NCBI RefSeq assembly: GCF_014284175.1
Contig: NZ_JACOGA010000016.1
Span: 1-64,000, forward strand
DNA length: 64,000 nt
Direction of reading: 5' to 3'
DNA from: Affinundibacterium flavidum
Lineage (GTDB): Bacteria; Pseudomonadota; Gammaproteobacteria; Burkholderiales; Burkholderiaceae_D
Positions 16,379 through 26,113 of this stretch are shown here, one piece after another (position 1 is the stretch's first letter; the number at the start of each line of letters is the position of its first letter). The notes beneath the pieces were generated by a model. It was not told where the DNA came from and made no database searches. It worked only from the letters and a program-made list of their open reading frames with translations. Both the position numbers and the translations under genes were made by a program.

Positions 16379-16840
16379 GGGGTCATGCCTTACATTTGAC
16401 ATTTTTTTCAACCGCTACCCTACGCTCTGGTGTAAATAAATCAGAGGGAAAGTGAGATGGCGAGGCCGTTACGTATTGAGTTTGCTGGTGCGTTGTACCA
16501 TGTTACTGCTTGCGGTAATGCGCGAGCGAATATTGATGGCAATGACGATGATCGCCAGCAGTTTTTATCTCTACTAAAAACCGCAGTGGATCGCTATGAC
16601 TGGTATTGCCATGCCTACCGCCTGATGGATAATCACTATCTTCTCTTGATTGAAACAAATCGCGTCAGTTTGCCTGACGGAATGAAATTGCTGAATGGCT
16701 CTTACACCCAATAGGTCAATTGGTAGCATCAACGAGTAGGCCATGTTTTTCAGGGATGATTGGAAGCGATCTTGGTGCAAAGAGTATCCTATCTGCTTGA
16801 ACTGGCGCGTTATATTGTCTTGAATCCTGTGCGTGCCGTG
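16379..16840 (+). pseudogene. RAYT pseudogene with its left end
   Basis: The family A end GGGGTCATGCCTTACATT (16379) leads to a leader AAATAAATCAGAGGGAAAGT and ATG at 16457. Codons 1-85 are open (MARPLRIEFAGALYH, DNHYLLLIETN), with the second His of the HUH motif changed to Leu. There is a TAG at 16712, further stops, and similarity ends near 16840 inside the NPVRA motif, where a family B hairpin begins. The gene is inactive. Confidence 0.9.
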
Positions 16841-16845
16841 GGTTC

Positions 16846-16889
16846 AAAGAGTCAGCATCGAATAGAAAATAATCGATGCTGACTCCTTT
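16846..16889. repeat. Family B hairpin at RAYT breakpoint
   Basis: AAAGAGTCAGCATCGA and TCGATGCTGACTCCTTT form a long stem. It starts within a few bases of where RAYT similarity stops, so it marks a recombination or insertion breakpoint. Confidence 0.85.
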
Positions 16890-16936
16890 AGTTCCGTCCG
16901 CTTTCTTGTGTACTAGGTACTCCACGCGTATCATGA

Positions 16937-19021
16937 TTATTGTAATTTTTTCGCATTCGTATTACGCCCATGTTGCGTCATGATTAAATGGCTGGTTTTG
17001 CCGTTAGCGTCCTTTTCAAATTTCAGTTGACCGTTGAAGCTCTTTGCAAGAAAAACATTGTCAGCGATTGCTGAAATTTCGACTACGTCTTGGCCGGTTG
17101 CTTGAGTATAGTAGCGATCACCATTTCGGCTGACGGTCAAAATGAAGTCGGGCGCGATTTGATATTTTCCTACATAGGTATCGAAGATCGCCGGGGCTAC
17201 TTTCACTTCCTTGATTATTTTTGTGGTCGAATTTTTGATACGCACTGCAGGTCTTTCATCACCCCCATAGGTCAATAGGAGCTGAGGTACTGAACCGTCG
17301 GCGGCGGGTTGAAACACCACTTTTGCGCCAGCTTCATTCGAAATAAAAGTATCCTGAGCCGTTGCTGTTAAAACGACAGGCAATTGCCCAGTTGCTTGTC
17401 CGATGAACTTGGTTCCGTCACGGCGTATTGATATGATTATCTTTGGTGTTAGTTGATAATCGCCGACGTAGGTATCCAATAGCGCAAGTGGGACGGCGAC
17501 TTCTTTTGGCAGCGCTTCGTAAGTACGTGAAAACCTGCTTATGTCGCCATTCTGATAGACGATGACTTTAATCCCTTCTTCCATTACATTCTTGATGAAC
17601 TCAATTCGCGTCAGAGAATTGGTATCGTAGAAAAATCCCGTCTCAGAATAGGCTTGCAAATTCATTGTGGGACCATTGGTACTAGACATAATGAATTTGT
17701 CACCCTCACGAACAAAATTATATTGATTCTTGTCGTCGATTTTATACATACCAGTGAGCTTGTCCATGGTTTTTGCATCGAGCTTGATCGCTTTGAAATT
17801 GGGTATAGACTTGCCAATGAGCTTCGCGGCAAGTCGATTGGCCACCATGGCTGGTGACGCTAGTCCTCCATCACTATTGGTCAGTACGGCGACATACACT
17901 TTCTCTTCTGGCAAACGGAGTGCAAACGCCGTGAATCCATTGATGCCTCCACCGTGTGAAATCATGGGGCTGTCTTCGAGTTTGCGTATGAACCAGCCAT
18001 AACCATATTGACTGCCTTTACCATTACTCAATTTATACTCGGTAAATACACGCTTCCAACTTTGTGCGTTAAGTAATTTTCCAGTACTGATGGCAGCATC
18101 CCAAAGCTTCATATCGTCGACTGTCGATATGAGCGATCCGCCGGCATAAGGCTGGCTCATGCTAAGTGGAGTGCTGGCGGAAAATCTTGATCCGTCACGA
18201 CTATGCCCGGCAGCATGTTTCTGCTTTGTCCGTTCAAATCCTTCGTAAGCAGTGTTTTTCATGTCGAGAGGCACAAAAACATTCTTTTCCATAAATTTTG
18301 CATAGGTCTCACCACTGACTTTTTCGATCAAGGCACCAAGTAAAAAATACCCAGAATTACTGTAGATCCAATGTGAGCCAGGTTCAAATTCGAGAGGATC
18401 GTTTTTAAATGTATCGAGCATTTGATTAACGCTGATGTCCTTTATAGAATTGGCTTTGAAATCGGGTTTCTCGGTGTAATTGGGAATGCCCGAAGTGTGG
18501 GTAAGTAAATGTTCGACAGTGATTTTTTTACCCGTTTTCGGATAGTCTGGAAGAATCTTGGAGACGGTATCGTTGAGGGAAATTTTGCCTTGTTCTACGA
18601 GCATCATGATCGCAACAGCGGTAAATTGTTTGGTGATGGAGCCTATGCGCAAGACATCATCGGCATGCATGCGACGTTTTTCAGCGAGGCTAGACATGCC
18701 ATAGGCTTTGCGTAAAATCGTCTTGCCGTCTTTTACGACGATGACGGTTGCCCCTGGCTCGTGCGCTTTGTAGTAAGAGCTTACTAAGCGATCGAGTTGC
18801 TGGGAATCTTGCTGTTTGCCGATAGCCACTGGCTTGGCGACATGGTTACTGTTTGAGTCTGTTTTGGGATGGAATACGCGGGTGGAATCGGCGTGTTGAA
18901 CCCGCTCAAATCCAACTGTATATGCGCCGAATGTATTGGTTAACTCGATGTCTGCTGCATGAACGTTTCGCATTGCTAGGTTAGAAAAAAAACAGAGTAG
19001 GGAGAAAAATATGATGCGCAT
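16937..19021 (-). CDS. Exported class C beta-lactamase-fold serine hydrolase with C-terminal repeats
   Basis: 694 residues from the ATG at 19021 (GGAG eight bases upstream). A signal peptide covers about 1-22 (ending VHA). The penicilloyl serine transferase fold spans about 70-400 with SxxK in RIGSITKQFTA, the YxN motif YSN in WIYSNSGYFLLG, and HGGG in place of KTG (MISHGGGINGF). Two C-terminal beta-rich units follow, each with LDTYVGDYQL or FDTYVGKYQI, similar to each other and to the DUF3471-type tail of esterase-like family members. Members hydrolyse esters or peptides and seldom give antibiotic resistance. The gene stands alone. Confidence 0.9.
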   Translation of the reverse strand: MRIIFFSLLCFFSNLAMRNVHAADIELTNTFGAYTVGFERVQHADSTRVFHPKTDSNSNHVAKPVAIGKQQDSQQLDRLVSSYYKAHEPGATVIVVKDGKTILRKAYGMSSLAEKRRMHADDVLRIGSITKQFTAVAIMMLVEQGKISLNDTVSKILPDYPKTGKKITVEHLLTHTSGIPNYTEKPDFKANSIKDISVNQMLDTFKNDPLEFEPGSHWIYSNSGYFLLGALIEKVSGETYAKFMEKNVFVPLDMKNTAYEGFERTKQKHAAGHSRDGSRFSASTPLSMSQPYAGGSLISTVDDMKLWDAAISTGKLLNAQSWKRVFTEYKLSNGKGSQYGYGWFIRKLEDSPMISHGGGINGFTAFALRLPEEKVYVAVLTNSDGGLASPAMVANRLAAKLIGKSIPNFKAIKLDAKTMDKLTGMYKIDDKNQYNFVREGDKFIMSSTNGPTMNLQAYSETGFFYDTNSLTRIEFIKNVMEEGIKVIVYQNGDISRFSRTYEALPKEVAVPLALLDTYVGDYQLTPKIIISIRRDGTKFIGQATGQLPVVLTATAQDTFISNEAGAKVVFQPAADGSVPQLLLTYGGDERPAVRIKNSTTKIIKEVKVAPAIFDTYVGKYQIAPDFILTVSRNGDRYYTQATGQDVVEISAIADNVFLAKSFNGQLKFEKDANGKTSHLIMTQHGRNTNAKKLQ

Positions 19022-19313
19022 TGATGGCTCCAAAGTGAATTGAAATCAAAGAAAAGATACTGTACGAATTGGAAAACTGCGGTGAATTTTGTCGAGCAAG
19101 CCAGCGCGTCATACCATATTGCAGCTTTATGTATCATGGCGGCTTTTCGCTCACCCCTCATTCGAGATTGAAAGAAAGATGAAAATTACCCAACACATTA
19201 TGCTCATCCCCCTGCGTAGCATAAAAGTACCGTGTGATCACAAAGGATAAGCGTGTGACGAACCATGCATCAAGGGTGTCTAAAGTAAAGATGAGTTGCG
19301 ATATACTGCCCAG
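19022..19313. other. Intergenic region between divergent genes
   Basis: 292 bp separating the divergently transcribed hydrolase (minus) and LytS-type kinase (plus). It must contain both promoters. A 10-bp palindrome TGTGATCACA at 19233-19242 is visible, but no defined operator could be assigned. Confidence 0.5.
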
Positions 19314-20447
19314 ATGCCTATAACAAAACTCAGCTTCGCCAATGCATCTACCTTATTACCGTCCAATAAATGGTTACGGTCGCTCGTCGTTAATCTTTTA
19401 ATTTGGGGAAGCATACTTACGCTTGGTGCATGGGGCCAATATCTGGATGTTGTTAAGGAGGAAAAGGATTTGCGTTTTGTGAGTATGTGGATGAGTTGGG
19501 TGGAAAATCAGTTTCTACTTTTTGTATTAAGCTGCATCCTTTACCCGCTGCTAGTGAAATACCCCCGTCTTGTGGCTAATGCGTGGAGCATCTCGCGTTT
19601 ATACCTCAATTTGTTGATCTTCTATTACCCATTGTATGCGCTGTCGAAATGTTTTTTTAATTGGAAACGGTTTGATCTACACCTTCGAAACAAGAGTTTT
19701 CTCGACTACGTACTAAGCGTGGATAATATTGGTTTGTTTTATGGCTTTTATTATTTTACTTTGATGGTCACTGCTATAATTTTTGTTCGCATCTGGCATG
19801 AGAATAGAGAACGGCAAACCGACAACTTAAAACTCAATCTAGCGTTAGAGCAGCAAAAATTGCAAAGCCTACGTCAACAACTAGAACCACATTTTATTTT
19901 CAATGCGCTCAATGCGATCAGCGCCTTAGTCAGAACCAATGAAAAGTCTGTCGCATTAGATGGCATCAATAGACTCAGTGATTTACTGCGTTATGCGCTC
20001 TCGGCAACAAATAAGAATTGGATTAGCTTCAAGGAAGAACTCGATTTCATTCGTGACTATCTGGCGCTTCAACAATTACGTTATGATGACCGCCTCGAAT
20101 TCTGTATTAGTGGCGACACGCCTGAAATCTTGCATGGCGATTGCCTACCTTTGCTATTACAGCCCTTAATCGAAAACGCTTTACGTCATGATCTCGATTG
20201 CCATGAAGAGCAAAGTCAAATCTATTTGCAATTGAGCTTGAACGCTGATCAGGTAACGATGCAGATACACAATCGCTTACATGCGCAATCTGTAAAAAAT
20301 CCTGGCTTGGGGCTGGGGCTGTCCCAGACACGATTACGTTTAGAGATGATGTATAAGGGCAAAGCTAGTATGCGAATCAGCGAAAGCATTGACAATTTTA
20401 GTGTCCTCATCACAGTACCCCTTTATCAATCAGAGACGGTTCTATGA
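19314..20447 (+). CDS. LytS/AlgZ-type membrane sensor histidine kinase, copy 1
   Basis: 377 residues from the ATG at 19314; upstream codons start with TTG. Four hydrophobic helices lie in the first about 170 residues. The kinase core has the phosphoacceptor motif LEPHFIFNALNAISALV, then a HATPase with LIENALRHDLD as the N-box and GLGLGLSQTRLRLEMMY as the G-box. Such kinases phosphorylate LytTR response regulators in response to envelope or metabolite cues. The stop overlaps the regulator start by ATGA, so they are co-translated. A close relative lies at 28956-30122. Confidence 0.9.
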   Translation: MPITKLSFANASTLLPSNKWLRSLVVNLLIWGSILTLGAWGQYLDVVKEEKDLRFVSMWMSWVENQFLLFVLSCILYPLLVKYPRLVANAWSISRLYLNLLIFYYPLYALSKCFFNWKRFDLHLRNKSFLDYVLSVDNIGLFYGFYYFTLMVTAIIFVRIWHENRERQTDNLKLNLALEQQKLQSLRQQLEPHFIFNALNAISALVRTNEKSVALDGINRLSDLLRYALSATNKNWISFKEELDFIRDYLALQQLRYDDRLEFCISGDTPEILHGDCLPLLLQPLIENALRHDLDCHEEQSQIYLQLSLNADQVTMQIHNRLHAQSVKNPGLGLGLSQTRLRLEMMYKGKASMRISESIDNFSVLITVPLYQSETVL

Positions 20448-21229
20448 ACCAAACCATTCGTGCCTTGATCGTTGACGATGAGAAATTAGGTCGCAAAAAT
20501 TTGCACTGTGCGATTGAAGTCCATAGGAGTTGGTTGGTCGTTGCCCAGGCGTCTAGCGCCACCAACGCCCGCCTCGCACTTGCCGCGAACGATATCGACG
20601 TAATTTTTTTAGATATCCAAATGCCGCGTGAAACTGGTTTGCAGTTCGCGAGAGAACTATCCGAAAAAAACTTGCCTCCGTTGATTATTTTTGTGACGGC
20701 ATTTAATGAGCACGCAATTGAAGCATTTGAATTGCACGCTCTCGATTATCTCTTAAAACCACTTAACGACAAACGTCTCGCGCATGCTTTAGAGCGTGCC
20801 GAGGCTATGCTTGGTTTGCAGCAGCAAGCCAACTATGGCATTGCATTGCGTCGCTATATTGAAGATGAAAAGAGTAAAGAGCATGCGAGTCCAAAATACT
20901 GGCAACAAATCAGTGTACGTTCTATCGGCAAAATCGAAACTGTTTCGCTTACTGATGTCTTATGGATAGAAGCGCAAGGCAATTACATGCAACTTCACAC
21001 CAGTACTCGACAAATTCTTTACCGAGCCTCAATGGTGCATTTAGAAAAACATTTAGATCCCGACACTTTTTTGCGTATACATCGCAGTACGATCATACGC
21101 AAAGATCAAATTGCCAGCATTCATGTTACTGCCGACAATAACTACAAAATGGTTTTAGCTTGCAACGATCAGATCCCGATTGGTGAACGCTACGTTGCGG
21201 CAGTTAAGAAAGTTTTGGGTCAGCATTAA
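20444..21229 (+). CDS. LytTR-family response regulator, copy 1
   Basis: 261 residues. The receiver domain (about 5-120) has the acidic pair DDE at 11-13, the phosphoacceptor Asp57 in VIFLDIQMP, Thr in FVTAFNEHAIEAFE and Lys in DYLLKPL. The LytTR DNA-binding domain (about 155-258) contains VLWIEAQGNYMQLHT and FLRIHRSTIIRKDQI. LytTR regulators bind direct repeats and activate nearby genes; no target gene is evident. Nothing co-oriented follows, unlike the second pair, where a membrane gene is attached. Confidence 0.92.
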   Translation: MNQTIRALIVDDEKLGRKNLHCAIEVHRSWLVVAQASSATNARLALAANDIDVIFLDIQMPRETGLQFARELSEKNLPPLIIFVTAFNEHAIEAFELHALDYLLKPLNDKRLAHALERAEAMLGLQQQANYGIALRRYIEDEKSKEHASPKYWQQISVRSIGKIETVSLTDVLWIEAQGNYMQLHTSTRQILYRASMVHLEKHLDPDTFLRIHRSTIIRKDQIASIHVTADNNYKMVLACNDQIPIGERYVAAVKKVLGQH

Positions 21230-21300
21230 CTGGTTAGTTACTGGTTAGTCAGATCAACTACACGTTGCCCAATTTTGCCGATCACACAGAAACGAGAACC

Positions 21301-21342
21301 AAAGGGGTCAGCATCAATTAAAAAATATTCGATACTTCCCAG
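21301..21342 (+). repeat. Family B element, degenerate, beside toxin-antitoxin copy 2
   Basis: AAAGGGGTCAGCATCAATT and a weak return arm TTCGATACTTCCC. It is placed like the copy at 6282, just 3' of DUF4411. Confidence 0.65.
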
Positions 21343-21361
21343 TTTTTTTCTGATTTTAAAA

Positions 21362-21853
21362 CTAAACAGACAATACAAACCGAGCCTTTAATTCCCGTAA
21401 GAACTGAAACGTATTTACGCAAGGCACGTCGAATTGAAGACAGATATTTGGTACTTTGATTTTCTTCGTATTAGCAGCAGCCAAAGCTTCATGCGTCACG
21501 ATAGTTGCGCCTATCGTTTTTGCTTTTGCAATAATCCAAGGATCAGCTTTCGCCAAAAATTTATCTCGATTTCCTAGGTTGTAATCGCCTGTCGCGACGA
21601 CATGTGCAATTTGTGCGAATACAGATTGCATGTTGACATCCCCATTCGCTATGAAATGTGCAGGCCGTTCTTTCACCCAACTAGCTAATTCGTCGTTACT
21701 GTCTTTGAGTTCTTTGGCGATCATGTGGATACTGGCGACCACACCAAATTGGAATTGTTGATTTAACCAATCCCAGTATGCGGAACAAATATCCATACCG
21801 TAGTATTGGTTCTTTGCTTGGATGTAGGTGTTTGCGTCTAATAAGTATCTCAA
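21362..21853 (-). CDS. DUF4411 (PIN-like) toxin, copy 2
   Basis: 163 residues and full-length, with LLDANTYIQA and AKADPWIIAKAK intact. It differs from copy 1 by about a dozen residues. The TTG start is again inside TTGA overlapping the upstream stop. The neighbouring antitoxin is truncated, so this toxin gene is either silent, neutralised in trans by copy 1, or decayed in function. Confidence 0.85.
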   Translation of the reverse strand: MRYLLDANTYIQAKNQYYGMDICSAYWDWLNQQFQFGVVASIHMIAKELKDSNDELASWVKERPAHFIANGDVNMQSVFAQIAHVVATGDYNLGNRDKFLAKADPWIIAKAKTIGATIVTHEALAAANTKKIKVPNICLQFDVPCVNTFQFLRELKARFVLSV

Positions 21854-22218
21854 AGGCCTAGCTCCTTAGCGAAGTGTGCGATCTTGTTTGGCTTGATGCC
21901 GCCCAATAATGCACTTGCCTCGCGTAACAAAAGCTGTCCGCTAAGTGCCTCCGTCACCACCGCCTTGGAGAAAGCCGTGCTGATCTGTGCCTTTTTCAGC
22001 GTGTAATACGAAAGGCCGCTAGCTTCCTTATTTTTATGCGCTTTGACTTTTGCGCTGATAAAAAGTCCGTATTCTTCTTGCGTGATGAAGCCTAAGGTCA
22101 ACGCTCGTCTCGCGAGTGCCCAAGTGCTTACTTGGAAGCGCACTTCAAGTGTCGGAAGATTGGCTTGCCAACTTTCTAGTTGATCATTCCATAAACTGCG
22201 AAATTCTTGTTTAGGCAC
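21850..22218 (-). pseudogene. Truncated XRE-ImmA antitoxin, C-terminal third only
   Basis: An open frame of about 122 codons that matches residues about 258-378 of copy 1 (from PEKEFSSLW to the end). The DNA-binding and metallopeptidase domains are absent. Similarity stops abruptly at 22218-22220, where CGGGAGAATAGGGTCAC and tandem AAGGAGAATAG words begin, so the deletion endpoint coincides with a GGGTCA-type repeat. Without its helix-turn-helix it should not repress. Confidence 0.9.
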
Positions 22219-22283
22219 GGGAGAATAGGGTCACAAGGAGAATAGAAGGAGAATAGAGCCAGGTCTTAAATTTGACATTATTC
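22219..22283 (+). repeat. Tandem 11-bp word and family A end at a deletion breakpoint
   Basis: GGGAGAATAGGGTCAC is followed by AAGGAGAATAG at 22235-22245 and 22246-22256, then AGCCAGGTCTTAAATTTGAC, a family A end. The element abuts the truncated ImmA gene. Confidence 0.8.
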
Positions 22284-23037
22284 AACCTCCACTCTACCCT
22301 CTTCTAGAGGGAGTAAGCTGATTGAGGGCTGACGCATGCTTTAGTCCGGGACTAGCCTTCTTTTGCTTGTTAGCTCAGCGTTTGAAGTAAGCAATTTGCT
22401 GCGGTGTATGAATGCGATTTGACGCCATAAGCTTCTCCAAGATCGTCGATGTACTCGCCCGTAAATACATCCATAACGATCGTAAAAAACGATGGTCGAT
22501 TGAAGAGTGCTGTCGGTAACGACTTCGCCGCGCAGGTCAGCGTCAAGCCCTATGATTAATTTCTAGCGGATCTATTTGCAAAAGCCACTGACTGGAATTT
22601 TTTCACCCGTTTATTTCACCCGTTTATATCTCGCGAGAATGGTGGTTGGACTTTCCCAAGTTCATCGACAAACCTTAATTGCAGAAGAACTGCTTCATTG
22701 TGTTGCACGAGTAATACACGTTCATTTAGAGAATCACTGAGTTTCCTATTTTCATTTAATTCTAATCGTTGCACCTACACTTTGCAGGCACTTTTGTATC
22801 GGCCTACGATATTAAAAGAACTGGGGGTAGTGACACGCTTGGAAACCCAAGTGGCAAAGCTGCTTAGTGCATTACCCGCCCAAGTAACAGGCACATATTT
22901 TGCATCGAGTCTATTTATCTGGCGTCGTCCAACCAGAAATAGGTGATAACAGTTCTACTCTGTCTGTCATCTGACATAGCAGCAAACTAAAGCCGTTTCT
23001 CCAAATACCCAAATTGACATGTAAAGATAAAACACTT
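22284..23037. other. Gene-free region with probable decayed coding remnants
   Basis: About 750 bp. On the minus strand between 22560 and 22370 open stretches read protein-like (for example SIDHRFLRSLWMYLRAST and MASNRIHTPQQIAYFKR, ending in TGA near 22378), but no family could be recognised and no start exists. The promoter for the tyrosinase operon should lie near 22950-23030. Confidence 0.4.
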
Positions 23038-25011
23038 ATGAATACCTCAAGCAATGTTCAAGCTTTACCCAGCCAAACCATCAATTTTTCGGTGGCCAAT
23101 CCCACGCCTTCTGCCAACCTCTCACTAGCCAAATCACAAGGCGCGGGATTTCGTTCGCAATATAGCACTTGGTCGCTAACGGAAAGCACTGGCTTCATGC
23201 AATTCAATCTCCAGCTCAGCACACCTGTGCGTGTCGCTTGGAGCATGGTAGTGTGCGCTGCTTTGGTCGATGGCGAAGCGAATAATCCCATTTCAATCAA
23301 CGTCAACGGTTTTTCATTTATTCCTGATTACGTAGACCAAGATCCCAATTTTCACACGATAAATTGGACGATTCCGCCATCCTTATTGAACGCTGGCGAC
23401 AATGCTATTACGGTCACGTTGCTAGACTCGGCCAGCAGTCAGTTTTTTATCCAGTCAGTGACTGTTGCAGCTACTAGCCTTACTCGTAGCAACGCCTGGA
23501 ATAATGACGGCAGCTTTCAAAATACGGATTTATTGTGGTATGCCAAAGGTGTGGGCGCGATGATGTCGCGCTCGCTAGACGACCCTACCAGTTGGTGGTT
23601 TTTTGCGGCGATTCATGGTCAATACATCGTTGATAACGATGATCCTGGCACTCCAGCACCCAGCGGCTTTCCAAATTGGGCTGATATTCCCCCTGTTCCC
23701 GCCGTACCAACTAGTCCCTTGCCTAGCAACACACTCATTGCTCAATATTGGGATCAGTGCCAACATGCTGGTTGGTTTTTTCCACCCTGGCATCGTGGCT
23801 ATCTCTATGCACTCGAAAACATTCTGAGCATCATTATCCAACAACAAGGTGGCCCGGCCAATTGGGCTTTGCCTTACTGGAATTATCTCGATACGAATAC
23901 CAATGAATTGAATATGCCACCCGCATTCTCGCAAACGCAATTGCCTGACAGTACGCCAAATCCACTTTTTGTCACGGCACGATATGGTATTGAAGGTAAC
24001 GGTAAGATTTATATTGATCCAACGGTAGTCAATCAGTCTTGCCAGCAAGATACGGTCTACACCGATGCTTATGGTGGCGGCGATACTGAGGGTTTTGCCC
24101 ATTTCGGATCATCGACGGGTGATCTCGAGCAAAATCCGCATAATATGGTTCACGTCGAAGTGGGTGGTCAGGTTAGCCAAACCTTGTGGGGTTTAATGTC
24201 TGATCCGGGTCTGGCTGGGCTGGATCCGATTTTTTATCTACACCACTCCAATATCGACCGTCTGTGGGCGAGCTGGAATCAAGCGGATAATGTTAATCCC
24301 ACCGACTCAGATTGGTTGGAAGGCCCGAATGACAGCGACCCCAGAGGCAATCGTCGGCCATTCTATATGCCTAATCCCAATGGTTCGGCTTGGTTGTACT
24401 ACCCTTCGATGGTGAACACCATCAGTCAGCTCGATTACTCGTACCAAGACCTCAACGCGCAAACCAGTGTCACAGCGCCTAATCTGATGCAGACACGTTT
24501 GCGCACTTTAAGCAAAACCTCAACTCTAGCTGCACCTACGCTTATGCAAAACAAAGACACACCCGAATTATTTGGTGCTTCCAACCAAAAAATCAGTCTC
24601 GGCACGGCTGCCACTCAAGTCAGCGTTAAATTGGATAACACACCGAAACAAACACTGCTAAAAAGCCTAGCATCGGTCAGTGCCAATCAATTGCCTGACG
24701 ATGTCTACCTCGCGCTGGAAGGCATCAAGGGCGAAATGGATGCGGCTATTTATAAAGTCATCGTCAATAATATTGATGCGGGTCACTTCTCACTCTTTGG
24801 GGTCCGCAAAGCGACTTTGCAAACAGGCCACCATGCTGGTGCTGGTCTGACGGTGAAATTGAATATCTCAGCCATAGCGGACCAACTACATTTGGTGGGA
24901 GATCTCCTTGATAGCCTGGATATCAAGATAGAGCCACAAGGGTCTCTCCAATCGGATGGAGAAACCTGCACCATCGATCGCATCAGCGTTTATCGTCTGG
25001 CTAATAAGTAA
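23038..25011 (+). CDS. Tyrosinase-family type 3 copper oxidase
   Basis: 657 residues from the ATG at 23038 (the longer frame opens with TTG). There is no signal peptide. The N-terminal about 160 residues look like a beta-sandwich. The copper domain follows: CuA ligands His193 (FFAAIHGQYI), His243 and His252 (HAGWFFPPWHRGYLYALE); CuB ligands His368 and His372 (NPHNMVHVEVGG) and His402/403 in FYLHHSNIDRLWASW. A C-terminal domain of about 170 residues (from about 480) may be a shielding or caddie-like tail as in other tyrosinases. The enzyme oxidises phenols to quinones using O2. The next gene begins 12 bp downstream, so the two are probably co-transcribed. Confidence 0.93.
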   Translation: MNTSSNVQALPSQTINFSVANPTPSANLSLAKSQGAGFRSQYSTWSLTESTGFMQFNLQLSTPVRVAWSMVVCAALVDGEANNPISINVNGFSFIPDYVDQDPNFHTINWTIPPSLLNAGDNAITVTLLDSASSQFFIQSVTVAATSLTRSNAWNNDGSFQNTDLLWYAKGVGAMMSRSLDDPTSWWFFAAIHGQYIVDNDDPGTPAPSGFPNWADIPPVPAVPTSPLPSNTLIAQYWDQCQHAGWFFPPWHRGYLYALENILSIIIQQQGGPANWALPYWNYLDTNTNELNMPPAFSQTQLPDSTPNPLFVTARYGIEGNGKIYIDPTVVNQSCQQDTVYTDAYGGGDTEGFAHFGSSTGDLEQNPHNMVHVEVGGQVSQTLWGLMSDPGLAGLDPIFYLHHSNIDRLWASWNQADNVNPTDSDWLEGPNDSDPRGNRRPFYMPNPNGSAWLYYPSMVNTISQLDYSYQDLNAQTSVTAPNLMQTRLRTLSKTSTLAAPTLMQNKDTPELFGASNQKISLGTAATQVSVKLDNTPKQTLLKSLASVSANQLPDDVYLALEGIKGEMDAAIYKVIVNNIDAGHFSLFGVRKATLQTGHHAGAGLTVKLNISAIADQLHLVGDLLDSLDIKIEPQGSLQSDGETCTIDRISVYRLANK

Positions 25012-25023
25012 AGGACCTAAATC

Positions 25024-25809
25024 ATGAGACTATCAGCAGAACTCCAACGCAAAATTAATGGTTTGCTGATTAGTCTCAGTCTAGTGGCTTGGGCACTGCT
25101 GATTTTCAGGCCGGGCGGCAGGCTCGAGATGGATATTTGCCGCGTCTTAACACCGACGACATTTTGGCTTAGCTTCGCGCAATTAGAAAATTTCAATCTA
25201 GTTTGGGATCAATTGCTGGGTTGGAGCCTGATGGTGCTGGCGATGATGTGCCCCAAATTAATACTACCAATTCAACAGCTCGTTGCGCTAAGTCTCAAAC
25301 GCCTGCGTATCTTAAACGCGAGCCTGTTTGTACTTGGCTATCTCACTAGTTGGACTATGGCCGGTATCTTGATATTGGCAACCAGCCTGAACATCCTTCG
25401 CCTACTACCGCAGTCTTACCTGCCAGCTCTAGTCTGTTTGCTGCTGGCAATTATCTGGCAATGTTCACCGTATAAGCAATTTTTTTTAAATCAAGGCCGC
25501 CAGCACAAAATAATTCGAGCGTTTGGCTACCAAGCCGCCTTCGACTCGTATGTCTATGGCGTGCGGCACGGCCTATGGTGCGTAGGTTCAGGCCTGTTAC
25601 TGATGTTATTCCCCATGCTGCTGCCCACAGCGCATATTTTCGCCATGGCACTCATCACCTTCATCATGCTGAGTGAACACCTGCAAAACCCCCGCCCCAT
25701 CAAATGGCGCGTTGATTTACGATTGCAATTGTTGCGTTATTTGATTGTGCGGGCTGGCAAATACTTGACCAATGTCAAATGGCGTACTGCTGGGGATGTG
25801 GAGAGCTAA
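25024..25809 (+). CDS. DUF2182-like polytopic membrane protein
   Basis: 261 residues with about six hydrophobic helices. LLGWSLMVLAMMCPKLILP matches the WxLMVxAMMxPM signature of the DUF2182 metal-binding family, and SPYKQFF and GVRHGLWCVGSGLLLML match its later conserved loops. In the family those loops usually carry several Cys; here most are absent, leaving one (WCVG). The tight link to the tyrosinase suggests help with copper supply or membrane placement, which is inference. It starts at 25024, 12 bp after the tyrosinase stop. Confidence 0.75.
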   Translation: MRLSAELQRKINGLLISLSLVAWALLIFRPGGRLEMDICRVLTPTTFWLSFAQLENFNLVWDQLLGWSLMVLAMMCPKLILPIQQLVALSLKRLRILNASLFVLGYLTSWTMAGILILATSLNILRLLPQSYLPALVCLLLAIIWQCSPYKQFFLNQGRQHKIIRAFGYQAAFDSYVYGVRHGLWCVGSGLLLMLFPMLLPTAHIFAMALITFIMLSEHLQNPRPIKWRVDLRLQLLRYLIVRAGKYLTNVKWRTAGDVES

Positions 25810-25954
25810 GGTCGTTCACTGAGATGAAAGCGGACTTTGTAGACGGTAACAATGATGGCTACATTTTTAACGAACGCTTTCCTACGATTGCTGTCATTCT
25901 AATTTAATTTTAATCTTTATGACCAGCCCAATGAAGTTTGAAAAAGAATGGTTT

Positions 25955-26052
25955 GCGTCACTTTGATATTGTCGATCAAGGTTGCGAGACAATTTCCAAG
26001 CTCGCCGCGACGCTGTTGAATTCTGAGGTCTGGTATTTTTGGTGGAATTGAC
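25955..26052 (+). pseudogene. 3' fragment of a DUF4253 gene
   Basis: Matches 41812-41903, encoding DIVDQGCETI, then LAATLLN, then VWYFWWN and TGA. Two-thirds of bases between 25966 and 26052 agree. The rest of the gene is missing. Confidence 0.75.
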
Positions 26053-26113
26053 GGTTTTAATACGTTCCTGCCAAGAAAGCGAGAATCGTAAATTGAATCC
26101 TTCACTTCAAAAA

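Noticed and set aside
19233..19242. TGTGATCACA palindrome as a CRP site upstream of LytS
   Set aside because: A CRP site needs six bases between TGTGA and TCACA; here the halves abut.
22698..22946. 82-codon plus-strand ORF before the tyrosinase
   Set aside because: No ribosome-binding site or family, low-complexity composition; likely remnant or chance.
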